A DNA stretch of 64,000 nt from Erigeron canadensis (lineage: Eukaryota > Streptophyta > Magnoliopsida > Asterales > Asteraceae): positions 38,263,516-38,327,515 of the forward strand of contig NC_057766.1 in the NCBI RefSeq assembly GCF_010389155.1. The letters are read 5' to 3'. The notes beneath the pieces are model-generated. The model had not been told where the DNA came from, searched no databases, and saw only the letters and a list, made by a program, of their open reading frames with translations. Below are positions 1-13,951 of this stretch, piece by piece (the stretch's first letter is position 1; every line of letters starts with the position of its first letter). Both the position numbers and the translations under genes were made by a program.

Positions 1-675
1 TTTAAGTAGGATACTACTGTATAAGATATTTGGTTGACTATATACATGTATTTTCCCAAAAGTTAACTAATTAAATTCAAACAATTAAAAAGTAACCATA
101 TATATATACTCCTTGTATTTAAAATATTGGAGAATGATAGCTATAGGCTATGGAAGTTTTCGTTGCATACAAAATTTTAATTTTTATAAGGAAAATGATT
201 GATCTTTCTAAATTTTTAACTTAAAGATTTTTCAAACCTTTATAAACGTGACAAGTGTATTCCACTTAATCTTTCTCTTAATTCCCCTTGAATTTTCACA
301 TCATGTCACCATTCAATAAATTAAGTAGATTTTTAGGCTAATGAATTAAAAGGATTAATCATTTCCTTTTTATGATACCAAAAGCTTGTTTTTTCAATAT
401 CTTTTATACATGTCAACAACAACATATATTGTTAACAAGACTCTTGGAATATACATATCACACCATCTCAAATGGTTAAGGTAATATATGGATATTACTC
501 ATATGATTGTGAGATTGTCTCATTGGAGTAACATACTTTGTGAGAAATGCTATTATGTGGTAGTAGACACAATTACGACACCCGTGGCCTTCCCAACCAA
601 AAAATTGAAATGTAAAAGAATAAATAAATAATAACTAAATAATGACGTAATGTTATTAATTAAACTAAAATAATA
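1..675. other. AT-rich spacer without recognised gene
   Basis: No open reading frame with recognisable protein content and no paired element ends were seen here. Confidence 0.6.
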
Positions 676-685
676 CAACATTAAG

Positions 686-932
686 TTTTTTTTTTAATGT
701 TCGTGTCACAGGACGGCTAATTGTTGCATCCAGTTGGGCAGACATTCACTAGCGACCGATCCACAAAGTCAGGGAACCACATGGGAGAGAAAACCACACA
801 AATATAACTGCTACAGAAGACACAACACTAAATTTGAAAAAAACCTTGCTTGCTCGGATTCGAACCTTGGTCTCCCAAGACCCAAACTTCATTGCAAGAC
901 GAGAATGTCCACTGCGCTATTAAGACAGGCAC
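686..932 (-). mobile_element. tRNA-derived SINE with 10-bp target-site duplication
   Basis: Read on the minus strand, the element has a pol III A box (TAGCGCAGTGG, 909-919) near its 5' end. A B box (GGTTCGAATCC, 856-866) lies about 50 bases further in, and the 3' end is a run of ten A (686-695). The same 10 bases, CAACATTAAG on the plus strand, flank it at 676-685 and 933-942, as expected of a target-site duplication from LINE-assisted retroposition. It encodes no protein; short ORFs crossing it are chance. The SINE family cannot be named from the sequence alone. Confidence 0.85.
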
Positions 933-1107
933 CAACATTAAGGTATTTGACTCAACTTCATATGAAATTAATATCAAGTTACTAAAGGAAGTACAAGTTT
1001 CCATATTAAAATATTCGATCAAATTATCATTAGAATGTCTACATATTTGTCATTATTAATTGGTCTAAATATTTTAATCAAAAAAATTACTTTAGAGATA
1101 TTAGAGA

Positions 1108-1754
1108 TAGGGATGTGCGTGGTCCGTTTTGGTCGGTTTTTGTTAAAAATTTCAACCAAACCAATGTAAACAGTTTGACGATTTTTAAAATCAACTCGTC
1201 CAAATTGTTATGTCAAACCAAACCGACCAAAACCAATTAACCGGTTTGTTTTGGTCTGGATAAACGGTTATCATACTTTTGACATTCAATATATAAAAGT
1301 TTTTAAAAATACCAAATTGCAAATGTTTCACAAATGCTTGAAACGCAAAGTATTTTGAAAATAATAATTGGAAATAAATAACTGAAAATAAAATGTGTAT
1401 TTTCAAACAGCAACAAACTTTTGAATCCTTCTTATTAACATCAATCTTTCACAAAGTATCTTTGAAAAAGTTAAGATTAGCATTTAAATATTTTCAAGTT
1501 AACTAATAATATATTAATTATAACTTATGATATTTAATATATATATATATATATATATATTAAACATACTATTAATATAATTTAATGGTCCGGCTTGATT
1601 AAATCAGTTTGATAAAAGTCTAAAACCACTAACCAAACCATAATGGCGGTTTATGAAAAAGGCAAACCGATAGTCTAAGTTTTTGATTTTAACCCGACCA
1701 ATCCGTCCAATTATTTTGGTTTAGCCGGCTTTGACCAAACCGTGCACATCCCTA
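1108..1754. mobile_element. hAT-like non-autonomous element
   Basis: The ends are inverted: TAGGGATGTGC at the left and GCACATCCCTA at the right, with similarity continuing inward through a GGTTTGGTC-type segment. The flanks attagaga (1100-1107) and actagagg (1755-1762) agree at 6 of 8 positions, which fits an old 8-bp hAT target duplication. The interior is AT-rich, contains an (AT)n tract near 1537-1560 and encodes nothing recognisable. Confidence 0.75.
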
Positions 1755-1964
1755 ACTAGAGGAGCACCAGCCTAATGCAACGACAATGTTAGTGAAGACG
1801 GACGACGATAACGGTGGTGATGGTAGCGTTGTAGTTATAAATGTAAAATCAGTTGATGTAAAATGGGATGTATACTTATTTTAAGCGTTGATGGTTGCAT
1901 CTTGTAAATAATGTAATTAAAGTTTGGATATATAAGGTTGAAAAATATTTTGATAATACATTTA

Positions 1965-2319
1965 GGGTGTTTGGTAGGAGTGAATCAAAGAGAATGAAAA
2001 TGTAATAGATAATGAATATAGTGGGAAATAGAATGAGTATTTGGAAAGAGAATCGATTATGTCGTTTGGTACAAGCAGAGAATGAATATATAAAAAATGC
2101 TAAATTTTAAATTATAATCAAATTTAATACATATAACATCACTAAAACAAAAACAAAAAAAATTAAAAATTTCCATTCCCATTAATTTTTTACTTTTCAT
2201 AGAGAATTGAATCGATTCCCTATTCTCGATTCTCTTTCCCATTATTCATTACAACCAAACATGAGAAGTGTTTCTCATTCCATTTTTACTCTTTCCATTC
2301 CATTGTATCAAACACCCCC
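1965..2319. mobile_element. Tourist-like (PIF/Harbinger) MITE
   Basis: The left end GGGTGTTTGGTA and right end TATCAAACACCCCC are inverted copies. The 3-bp sequence TTA flanks both sides (1962-1964 and 2320-2322), the target preference of PIF/Harbinger elements. Inner arms are also partly complementary (GAATGAAAATG-type against CATTTTTACTC-type). It has no transposase and would depend on an autonomous relative. Confidence 0.8.
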
Positions 2320-2322
2320 TTA

Positions 2323-5300
2323 GTGTGTGGGTTGAAAGGAAATGAAAGTTGATGGGCAATTTAAGTATTTTAAAGAATAAGATATTAAAAAACATATTAC
2401 ATCATTACTTGATAGGTGTATAACAAGTGTTATTTTGAACTAAAGTTATAAATAAATGTTACTGTATTTTCTTAACATATTATAAATACTAATAAATACT
2501 TTTTAATATTTTTGCTTTTCATAAAAATTGAATGACATGGATTTCATGTTAATATGTTTTTTTTATTATTATTATTCTTTAGAGAAAGCATATGACACAA
2601 CAATATTTATTTAATTTTGACACCACTCGCGACAAAACCATTCCAAACAAACTAAAAATAATGTCGAAATTTTATTTACTTTATTTGGATTGCACATACA
2701 CTTGTTAGTTGTAGAATAGAAAGAAAAAAGTAGAGTGGCACACTGGCACCCGTGGATTTTGAATTACTGAAAATGACAAGCGGACAGTAAAACTAACGGC
2801 GGGCGATGGTTTTAAAGTTCAGTCCTTGTAGAATTTGTTATTTGTTATTTTGGTCCTTTTTCGTGTTGAGGATCAAGTGACTGCAACATCCAAGAATCAA
2901 GAGTGTAGTATTGTATTTGTAACAGGATAAAAGTTGTTATACAAGTAGATAATGATAATCCACCACTAATTTAATTACAATTATATTCAACTTATAAATG
3001 ATTGCACCAACCCCAATTGACTCCACAAAAGCGTTATGTAAAGATACAATTATTAGGATTTTGATATTTCTATGTCATAAAAGTTTTGTTTTAACTTTGA
3101 ACCAAGTAGCTCAATAGTAAAACATTAATGCTTTATTTTTCACTTATAATAAACAACAAACATTAAAAAGTTATATTACAATAATGATTAACTTTTAATT
3201 AATATTACATGACTTAATTAACGTTGAATAAAAGAAAAAAGCTTTTGACAACTAAATCGATCGGGTGAGTTTCAAATATTTCTTTATTTCTCACAAATAA
3301 TGACATTTTAGTCAATATGACATATGTACTAATGTACGTGTATAGAAACTTATGAATATCTAGTATGTTTATTTTTATATAAATTGTAACTAGATAAAAG
3401 CATGTAAAAAACAAATAATATATCGATATAAAGAATTGTCAAATAAGATAACAGTTTCATTTATGTAAAATTGGAGCATCGGCTAAATAAAAAAATATTG
3501 TAAGTGACTTAACTTTATGTTCTGTGGATATAGAAGTAGGGTTCGTACTTTCGGTAAAAGTATTTTGAGTTTAATATTTTGTTTGTCACACGGATTAGCA
3601 AGAAGTTAAGGGTTCACAATATAGATATCAGAAATTTACCTTGACAATCTGTCAAATATGAATTCCAATCTACACCTAGGCACGGATTATATTACCAGTT
3701 TATTCTTTACATACCATAAATCACACGAGTCTAAATCTAGCATCTTTTAATGAAGAATTAAACTGTATTGTAAGTCGTAACCATTCTAAACGGAAAAGAG
3801 TCAAGGACACATGACTATCAGTAAACAAACTTTATTTCTATTATATTATAAAGCATTAGTTTTCGTCAATTTTTTTCCTCTTTTTAAATTTGAGAAAATC
3901 TCAGTCACTCATTTTCATCTTTCCTCAAATCTTAATTACTAATTTTTTTTATCTCCTTTATAAATCATTTTATTCTTCTAATTCATTCAAAATCTTTTAT
4001 CTCAAAAACCGTACATAAATATATGAATGTTCTTTAAATTTATGTTTTTTCCATTAGAGAGGTCATTCGAGATACTTTCGACGAATTTTTAAATCCGATG
4101 GCGCATCCTGTACGGCTAAGGCATTTGACTATCACACTGTATGACATATCACTTCTTATGACCTATCATACTCTATGACCTATCACCCCACCATCTCACC
4201 GTTGTAATGCGCGAGTACTTTCTTTCGTAAGCTCTTAATGAAACAGAATTAGTCTTTTGGCTCTTTCTTTAGGCTTTCGGAAGCACCCGTTAGTGGAAGA
4301 CAAAATGAAAATTAGGGCAACTCAAATTGTCTTTTTGTAAGAGGATCATGACAAATAATTTCGAGAGTTGTCCAATAAATCCATAATAAGAGTTGTAGAC
4401 AGGTTTCGATTGTATCACGTCATAACATAAAGCTAAACTATTAAACATAAAATACTTTGATGGTCTTCGGCTCTTCGCATTAATTCATTTTGGATAAATT
4501 AATTAGTGATTTTTTGATGAGTTGCAACTTAGATCAACATAAATAATAATAAATAAAAAAAAAACTTTCAAATAATCATTTAAAGGTAAACTAGTTTTAA
4601 GGGTAAAGTTTATAAGTGAACTATTTATATAAGAACACATATAATATAGAGTATAAATCGATTTATTCGTATGTGAACGAATTTATTTACATATATTATT
4701 CATGCATGAATATCAAATTATAATTTAAAGGTTCTTATAGTTCTTCTGACCAAAATAATTTTCACATAAACCTTTTTCACTAGTTTAATTAAGACATAAA
4801 TTAAATAAATAAATAGATACATCATAAAGAATAACAAATGTTAACTAATTGTAAATTCATTTGATCATATTCACATATTTTTATATGTAAGTAAACTGAC
4901 TCGGATAATATATAAGTACAAAGTAAATAATCTTTATGAATATATATATATATGGATATATATATACACATGGAGATATATATACACACACACATATTTT
5001 TACAAGTTATGTATATATACTTAAAAATTTAATTGATATTTTACTGAGTCTTTAGCGTTCTTTATTTTAAGTTAATGTATTAAATTTAGGAGAGATATAT
5101 TTGGACCAATTTGAAAAAGTATAAAGATTAATATTATTTTTGACCAATTAAAAAATTAAAAAACATGTTCTCATAAACATAAATCAAAGTTGAAAATTAT
5201 CTAACAATATTTATTTCTTTAAAAATGATTTTAGGATTCTTTTATATATATATATATATATAATATATAACATAATATAATCTCACTAAATTGTATATTT

Positions 5301-8300
5301 TTTTAGTTTATCAATAATTTATACTTTTTAGTCTAACTAAATACTTAACTTATAATTATTTAAAATTTTCTAAATAATTCTTATAATATTTTTAATATAA
5401 TTAGCAATAGTCAACAATGATTTTAACATTATTATATAACTTTTAAAGTGATGTTTTTATTTTAACTTTATTAACTGATAATTTATTAATTTAAATTCGT
5501 GTATATGATACGGGAATAAATTCAATATATGTAATAATAGCTCACGAGAACTTCAAAACAAGAATTCAATAAACATGGTTGTTTTTTTTTAATATGATAA
5601 TATCGATGATGACGAGTGATAAGTTTTATTGAGTATTCGAGTTTGAACTAAAATTGATAATGTGACGATTCATGTAGGATTGAGTACTGGGCTACCACTC
5701 CCTCCCTTTAATGATATCTCAACTGAAAATTTGACTTAATGTAGGTTTGATTAGATAGGAACATAAAGTTACAAATTTGTATTGTGCACTACCCTCTTAA
5801 CATTAATGATTAAATTACATACACTACCCTCTTAACATAAAATTACAAATTTGACTAAAAATTTGACTTAATGATATTAGATACATTACCTTCTTAACAT
5901 TAATGATTAAATTACAATATCAATTATTTATCTTTTAAAATATCTTCATTAATCTTTTACATCACTTTTACATCAAATATCAAGACCACTCGACGCTGCA
6001 TCCGCCATCAACAATCGCCCTCGCCACCACACTGCCGTCGTCACGATTATCATCGCATTGTGCGGATACTGTGCTTGTAGATATATAAGTAAAAAGGTAA
6101 AATGATGAACGTAAAGTTGACTATATTACATGATTACTACGTCTTCAGTCCTCAATCCTCACCTATTTTTTTTTATCGATTTTGTTGACTCCGTTATAGT
6201 CATAGATAAGTTAAATACCGGTCTTCACGTAAAGTCATGACTTAATTTGACAATGGCAAACATATCCATTTGGAAAATGATTTTCATACCATGATTTTTA
6301 ATTTATCTATCACAACGTATAAATTTTACAGCCGGTACAAAAAATTATTGAATAGTTGTGGAAAATCTTTTAAAATAAGTGGTACTAATATCAATTCCCT
6401 ATCCATATATTCAATTCTCTCTTTTATAATAAAAGATTTTCCAATTTTGGACATACACATCTTTTCTAGGAGCATAGGTTACGATTTGTGAAGTTTTCCT
6501 ACATACGTACATCAATCTAAATTCACTATTTCAATTTTTGGCGAGTTCTATCTACCAATAAACTAAAACAAGATTCAGATTTTCTTGAAACGACACGTGC
6601 CGTAATCATTGATCGACACGTGTCATTTTAATTTATTTATTTTATTAAAATAACTTTTTAAATTGTATATAGATTCAATTTCCTTATTAGATTTAGAATT
6701 AAACTCTAACTTTTGGCTTATTAATACAAAAGACATTATAATATTATTTGATTGATCATTTTCTCATTAATAAATTGTCTCGTTATCATTCTCAATTATT
6801 CAACTTATATTACTTCTATTACTTATATAATAATAAATTATTAACATGAAGATTTTAGAAATTTGAGTTTACGATTCGAAATCACAAGGTTATTTTGATG
6901 TGATTATAAAAAATTTAAGGTAAATCTAAAACTTTAACGAAACAAATACAAGTATTATATTTATCATTACTGTTTTCTTATAATTTAGTTTCAATCATCG
7001 GTTTACTATAACCATAATTTTATATTCACAAATCATGTATAAGAAATATTTGAATTATGATACAATATATCTATATAACTATCGTATATCGTACGAGTAT
7101 TAGAACTAGTATAAAAAAATAACTAACGTGTTTTTTTTCAATAAGGGTAACTAACATTTACTTTGTGACAATTTCAATAGTCAAATTTAAAACAGATAAA
7201 GAAATACCATTGTAAACCGCGTAAAACCATCACCGTAAATCTCTACACTTGAACTGTTGAACAATAGGTCGTAGATATTACTCGTATTATATTAAGATAA
7301 ACATAACCTATCTCATACCATTATAAATAACGGCTTATAAGGGATATTAATATTATAAACTTAGTTATTCTAGAATGATAATATTAACGTGACCCGGTTA
7401 AAACAATATAATTTAAATCACCTGTTATGATATTTGATCTATACCTGTAAAACAGAAAAAACATCTTCAATCTCATATCCGATAAAACTTATTAGTTATC
7501 TTGGTTTAAATAAACTAACATGGTACCCGCGCAAATGCGGCGGCAGTGGCCACAATGCGACGGGCGGCGGTGGCGACTGACGGTGGTGACGACGAGTAGT
7601 GTGGGCTATTATGTAAGTCTAATAAATATAATGGTTAGTATAGTTATTTTAAAGGTTGATGGACTAATGGTATTTTTGTTTCATTTAGAGTAAGTTGTAC
7701 TGTATTTATGAGATATTGTTTTAATAGAGGGCGATTCAGACATTTTCCCTCATGTAACTTTCAACAAGGGGTTCATTCTTTTTAATAAGGAGTATAGATA
7801 TTAACGAATTTCAATCGATTACTGGTATTAATTTATTTGTATTCTATACATTTTGAGTTAAAATCCCTACTTGCTTAAGTGGAAGTATTATGTTAATCTG
7901 ATAAAATCTTGTGGGAAAGATTCTGGGTTGTTGGTTTGATATGGACAATGGACTAAAGGAAGATATCATGACACATTTTATTGTTGACCTCTTTAATTTG
8001 GTTGGTCTAATTTACTTTCTAAAAAGCAAATACCCATTTTTGGTATGGTCTTTCAATAAGATTGGCTCTCAATCGGCCAAATATGCCTACTTGCAATCAA
8101 ATAAACTTTTGTATCTTGTTAATATAAACTATTGAATTGTAAAAAAACGAATATAAAAGTTCTAATGTAGACGAGTAATTAATTTTTTTTTTTTTTTTTT
8201 GATAACATCTTTGCATTATGTTTAAGTGATGTTTACATATGACAAATTATATTGGTGCAACAAAGGAAACATAGTTTTAGTGGGTGTTTTTATTTTATTT

Positions 8301-10830
8301 TGCAATTGCATGAATACACGGATTACTTATAGATACAAAGGCTGCAATACGACACTCATAAAAAAAAAAGATGTTAAGTCTAGATGTGTGATTTTGGGAA
8401 GGGATAAAAGTTGGGATGGTTACCGGTTACAAACATGTAACCATATCAAAACCGATGAATACCGAAACCACAAGCACCAAAAACCAAGTACCTAAACCAT
8501 ACCTAATTCACTAAACCAATACCAGTTTGGTACCGATTTCGATACTAAGATTTTTAGTTCTATACTTTTATACTTTAGATAGATATAATGCAAATCAATA
8601 AAAAGGAATAAATGAATTAATTAGCAATGGATAGTTAAGTAAATAAATCTTGTAACTTATTGGATAGCATGATTTGGAAAAAGAAGTTGATTAAGTATGA
8701 CGACTCGCTGCTATTTAATTGTTAGACTAGTTACATTTTCCCCATAAAATAGTTTTTTTAAATGCTCTCTTGTAATGTTAAATTTTTTTTTTTCCTATTA
8801 TGGTAGATATTCACCTTCGTTATTAGACTCCTAATATATCTCTAATTCATAATTTATAAATACAAAGCTTATTAACCGTACGGTTGATCTCTAGTTAATG
8901 GAATTACCTCTCTTTCTCTCAACTCTTCTTTCAATAAAAAAATTGGCCGACTAAAATTTTGAGGCAACATTCTATCTAATCTTCATATACTTTCGGCTGA
9001 CAATTCTTTTTGCAAGGTATACTGATCTCTTTTGTTTTATAACTTTCTCATGGTTAACCATTTTTCTTGTATTAATTAAACAAAGTTTTTTCTGTTTCAT
9101 TGAGAAACCTTATATTTTCACACTTGTAATGTTTTTTACTTTAAATTAAAATTATATGATTTTATCAAACAAAGTTAACCATGAGATCTGATAGTGATAA
9201 TCGTTGTTAATATTTATTATAGTCATCGAATTAAACAAGTTTTTTTTTTGAATTATGGAATTACCTCTCTTTCTCTCAACTCTTCGATCTTTCAATATTA
9301 TAACAGTTCCTAGTATTATTTTTATTTATTTATTTATTTTAATCTGTTTGAAAGGTAAATTTCGCTTGAAAGATGTACTCGTATATTCTAACTCTAGTGA
9401 ATTTTCACTACTAGTACTAGGCTACTAGCACACTAGCACAAGGGGCAAGTACGATGTAAAAGCTATACCTTCCATGGAGAATTGAAGTTGATTTGCGATC
9501 AACTCAATATATCAAGAACTGAAAAGATATTCCTATATCTTGCGCGCTCTCTAGTTTATAAGAAAAGATCGGAGTGCTCATCTTGAACTTGCGTATGATC
9601 TTTCCAAGTCCTTTACTAAAGAAATGCAGGGAAAGTCAATCCGTATTAAAAAAAAAAAACCCTCCATGCTTTTCGGTATTAAATTCGATCGGTTTTGCTA
9701 TTACCTAACCGGTTTGTACCGAAACCGTATGGATACTAATATCGAATACGTACAATCGCAACCAGTACGAATTCGATTTCAGTTTTTTGAGATTTTTGAT
9801 CATTCATTACATAAAAGGAGTTGCCCGACCTGATTCTTTTAATCCAATAAACCATTTTGCTGGAAGTTGGCTCTTTATAGTAGATTTTCCATTAGCTCAT
9901 TTTCTATAGGCGGATGCAATATACAAGTAATGGGGTATTGCCCCCGATAAATCAAATTGTATTACGAGTATTCAAGATAGTTATTTTCACACCAATCTTG
10001 CCCAAATGAACTGTGCCCCCAGCCTTTATTTTTATCCTTTTTGTTGCATTTTATTAAACGTTTCATCGTTTTTTCCCCTACTATTAACAAGGGATTAGTA
10101 TTTCAAAATGTAAACAACTTTAATTTACATAAATAGTGTTTATAGAACTTCAATTTTGTACATTGTATGTAATAAAATTTCAAATTGTATGTATTGTGGA
10201 CCAATCAAAAATTTACAAGTGACAATTTATATGATTGGCATATATACTCAGATACATAATACAATGCACAAAATTTAAAAGTTAATTACATATAATGTAT
10301 TAAATAATGAAGTCTTAAGTGCCCCTATTAACAATTAGTATATTATGTTGGTGCACTTTTGCCATGGGCTGTTACAGGAAAAAAATTTCCTCCTATAAAT
10401 TAAATCTCCAAATGCGCCTCTGATGATCTATAAAATTTGCAGTACTGATACTCTAAGTAATGACTAATGACGTGCTCTAGAAATTTAATCTTGATGGCAA
10501 CTCAATTACGTGACATGGAAGCACAATTTATATAGCCAAATTCAAAGCTAGATCATTTTTGTCATATGCGGCCGCCGGCCTACATTTGTTTTCGGTATCA
10601 ATGACCTCCGGGGTGTACAATAATGAGGTATTTTTCTTCGCATTTCACCGCAGAGCTACATTCTCCGATATCTGAGTCAAAAATGAATTAGATGATTATT
10701 GAGGATTAAAACGTATGATAAATGAAATAGAAGGTTCGGATTTATTATCAATCAACATTGAGGGAAAGTGCTGACATTCATAGAACTTTGGGGGTTATTT
10801 TAAACATATAAAAACTTTGGAAATCTAGGG
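2323..10830. other. 8.5-kb AT-rich intergenic stretch
   Basis: No gene was recognised. Visible structure: a direct repeat of about 31 bases at 8897-8930 and 9254-9287, both followed by TTTCAATA; two CG-rich patches (about 6000-6065 and 7530-7600) in otherwise AT-rich DNA; short direct repeats of an ACTACCCTCTTAACAT-type sequence between 5790 and 5910; and (AT)n tracts near 4940-4985 and 5243-5262. Open frames here are short and unlike known proteins. Confidence 0.6.
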
Positions 10831-10958
10831 AGGTGATCTTCACACCACTAAATTTTGACAATGTATCACCAAACGTGTTTTCCAATATTGTATTGTACAA
10901 CAACGTAAAGCATATTTGGTGATGTATTACCAAAATTTAATGATGTACAGATCACTTT
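10831..10958. mobile_element. small fold-back MITE candidate
   Basis: The two halves are inverted copies over about 45 bases. The left arm begins AGGTGATCTTCACACC and the right arm reverse-complements to AAAAGTGATCTGTACATC, each followed by CTAAATTTTG- and ATTAAATTTTG-type sequence. A convincing target duplication was not found, so the exact ends and superfamily are open. Confidence 0.5.
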
Positions 10959-11099
10959 TCATTAGATAAATGAATTTGGTACCAACCTTCAATTATCTGA
11001 GGGAATAATAAACTTTAATAACTTGAGTTTATAACCGAATATGAGCAATACTAATCATGATAAGGGCATAGGTTTTTTCGACAATAACCATATTTTATA

Positions 11100-11971
11100 G
11101 GGAAAATTTCATATATGTCATTATTAAAGTCTAAAATATCATTTATGTCCAACTAAATTTTATAATATCATAAAAGCCATTTTTAAACTTCAAATATATC
11201 AAAGATGCCCAAATGACTAAATTTAATCAAAATAGAACATTAAAATCCTTTATAATTATAAATAACATTTTCAATGTACAATAATACCCTCCTTTGTTAA
11301 TCCCTAATTATATAACATAACATAAATAACATAAATTTACATCGTATATCATAAATGTAACTAAATCGGGTACACACTATAATCAAAATCATGTTTGACA
11401 ATGGTCTGCTATATTAAATAATATCTACTCATTCATTCATATATCAAACGAACACCAATTCGCAAGCAAGATTTTTAACTAATTAAATCATTCAATCATG
11501 TTTTTTTACAACAAACATGGCATTTCCTATCCAAATCATGTTTCTTTAACCTGTTTTATCAAAAAAGATTATGATCAAGATTATGTTTTTATACAGTATA
11601 TATTGGATTAGAGAATCCATTTTAAAGAACAATAGAAAGAGATAAATATAGATTTACCTAATTAGATGAGTTCAATATAATTAGAGCTAACATATTACTG
11701 CTAATATATATTGAGGGAACAAAAACAGGACTAGGTAACAATATAGATATACGTATAGGATATGTAATTGAGAATATAGGAGGCTATAATTGTAAAATAC
11801 AAATGTTGATTATAATTATAAAGGATTTTAATGTTTTATTTTGGTTAAATTAAGTCATTTGGGCATTTTTGATATATTTGAAGTTTAAAAATGGCATTTT
11901 TGATATTATAAAATTTTGTTAGGCGTATATGATATTTTAGACTTTAACAATGGTATATATGAAATTTTCCT
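11100..11971. mobile_element. non-autonomous Mutator-like element with long TIRs
   Basis: The first and last roughly 175 bases are inverted copies with only scattered mismatches (left GGGAAAATTTC, right GAAATTTTCCT). A perfect 9-bp direct repeat, TATTTTATA, lies at 11091-11099 and 11972-11980, the typical MULE target duplication. The interior of about 500 bases has no recognisable coding sequence. The high similarity between arms suggests a fairly recent insertion. Confidence 0.85.
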
Positions 11972-11980
11972 TATTTTATA

Positions 11981-12844
11981 TTATGTTTTGTAATTAGAGA
12001 CTAGTATTGGAAAAAACAATGGTGTTAAACCCAAAAGTGCTATTCAGAAAAAAAAATTATATATATACCATTACTACACCGCTACCACCATCATCCTTAC
12101 CATCTTCGTCGTCACATCGTGCGGACTTTCGTTTAGTTGGAATTAATTAACATTCATCCTTTCTCATGACATAAAAAGGACATCGTATTCAATAAAATGT
12201 TTGTGTGTATATATATATATAACTAGCATTAGATCTGGTCATTACCTAGAATAACAAATATTTATAAAAGATAGAACACTTAAATTCTGATTAAAGTTTA
12301 CATAGTACCACTTAAGTTGACTTTGGTGTATATGTTTTGGTATTTTAGAGCTCATTAGTAAACTTTTTGTCACATTACAGTTCAGACTGTAGGAAATATC
12401 ATTAAACCTTATTCGCACTAGATATCTAAGTATCTAACAACCCGTTAAATGATTGAAAGACTAAACAAAGGGTGTACATAGGATTGATTTACCAGATGTC
12501 GGAATGAAAAAGATATGCCCTGTGAAATAGGTTGATAGTCACCCGTTTCTCATATTCGTGCATGTCTCCAAATTGATCTAATGTCTAATTCTTTGTCTCA
12601 GTTAAATATAAATATAGAGAGATCAACCAGGAGAGGTAAGGGGTAACCTGTATTACCTTAAAAAAAAAAAAACCTTTCTAACAATTTTATATTGTTGTCT
12701 AGGAATTGGTGTACAGAAGAATTTAATTTAGCCTATTATGCAAAGCCCAGCCCAATATTATGTCAAACGAAATGAAAAATAAAGAAGGCAAGGGTGGTCT
12801 CAACTCTCAAACTCTCAGACCTTGATCTTTGAATTTAACCCCAT
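11981..12844. other. spacer without recognised gene
   Basis: AT-rich DNA with an (AT)n tract near 12210 and a small CG-richer patch at about 12065-12125 resembling those near 6000 and 7550. No coding sequence was recognised. Confidence 0.55.
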
Positions 12845-12857
12845 ATAATTCTAAGTT

Positions 12858-13150
12858 GTTTTTTTTAAGGTGTGAATTATTTTCTCGCAATAGGGTATCT
12901 AGCTTACGTTGTTTTAACTGAGTTCGCGCTAGAGAGCCCCCTCACCCTCAATACTTAGTACAAGGAAAAACTCCCAATTAAACCGACTGAATGCACGACA
13001 TATAATTGTTCCCTCTGCAGATCTCAAACTTGTTTCACTGGAGAACTTTATTTGTGAAGATCTTAGAAAATGTCAATCCCATTTCTCGAACTCGAGACCT
13101 CCAACACGTAAAGTTGGTGCTAAGCCATTAAGCTATAATAGGAAGCACAA
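12858..13150 (-). mobile_element. tRNA-derived SINE with 13-bp target-site duplication
   Basis: On the minus strand an A box-like TAGCTTAATGG is followed by a B box-like GAGTTCGAGAA, and the element ends with an A-rich tail (CTTAAAAAAAAC). The 13-bp sequence ATAATTCTAAGTT flanks it at 12845-12857 and 13151-13163, a perfect target duplication. It belongs to a different sequence family from the SINE at 686-932. Confidence 0.85.
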
Positions 13151-13163
13151 ATAATTCTAAGTT

Positions 13164-13941
13164 TTATGTACAAAGATTAAACCGAAAATAATTTATGCGT
13201 AGGTTACTTGCATAAAAATATCTAGCTTTTGATTTTGAAATATATTACTTTATCCGTATTTTTGTGATTGTTTCTTAATATTTTTCCGTAGTCATTCTAG
13301 GATTATTCATCTATACCAACGAGCATAGTACATGTGTGTTGTGATGGAATTTTATAACCATCTTCTTGGATAAATACATTGGTTACATAGCGTAAAAAAT
13401 ATAGATTACAAAGATTTTGTTGATTGTGTTAAAACTATATGGTTTTTAGTGTTGTAGTGTATAAAGGAGAATTTTGGAAACTATAAATATGCTGAAAGGG
13501 GTATTTTGAGAACAAAAAGTATGCTTAATCTCTTAATCCAATTCTTTTTATGAAGGGGTTAAAGATTAAGGGTCGAATCAAGTCTTTTTTTATGTTATCC
13601 GGAATCCCCTGTCTTAATTCCACTTTGTACTTTGTGTATTTCGGAGTATATTAGTTTTAAACTTCTACTTGTTAAGTAATTATTATGAAGATGGCATTTG
13701 AAAGAGAAAAAAATTATCCCTTGAATATGTCGGCATATGTGTTAATGTGTTATCATTCTTGTTCTGCATAGTGCGTGAGTTATGGTTCGAACCATTAACA
13801 TCTAGGTTCTAAGACTTCCGTAAAAAAATATATGTATGCGTTTAGTGTTTTCACATATGTGCCTCACCTTTGGAAAATTTATTTTTTTTAAAATAAAAAA
13901 TAAAAAAAGTTTTTTTAAATACATTTTTAAAGGATTATACT
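13164..13941. other. spacer without recognised gene
   Basis: AT-rich DNA; no gene, RNA or paired element ends were recognised. Confidence 0.5.
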
Positions 13942-13951
13942 TATAATAATG

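Noticed and set aside
828..1059. Short ORFs and a possible functional tRNA gene
   Set aside because: A and B boxes belong to a SINE with target duplications; no cloverleaf with a paired acceptor stem was seen.
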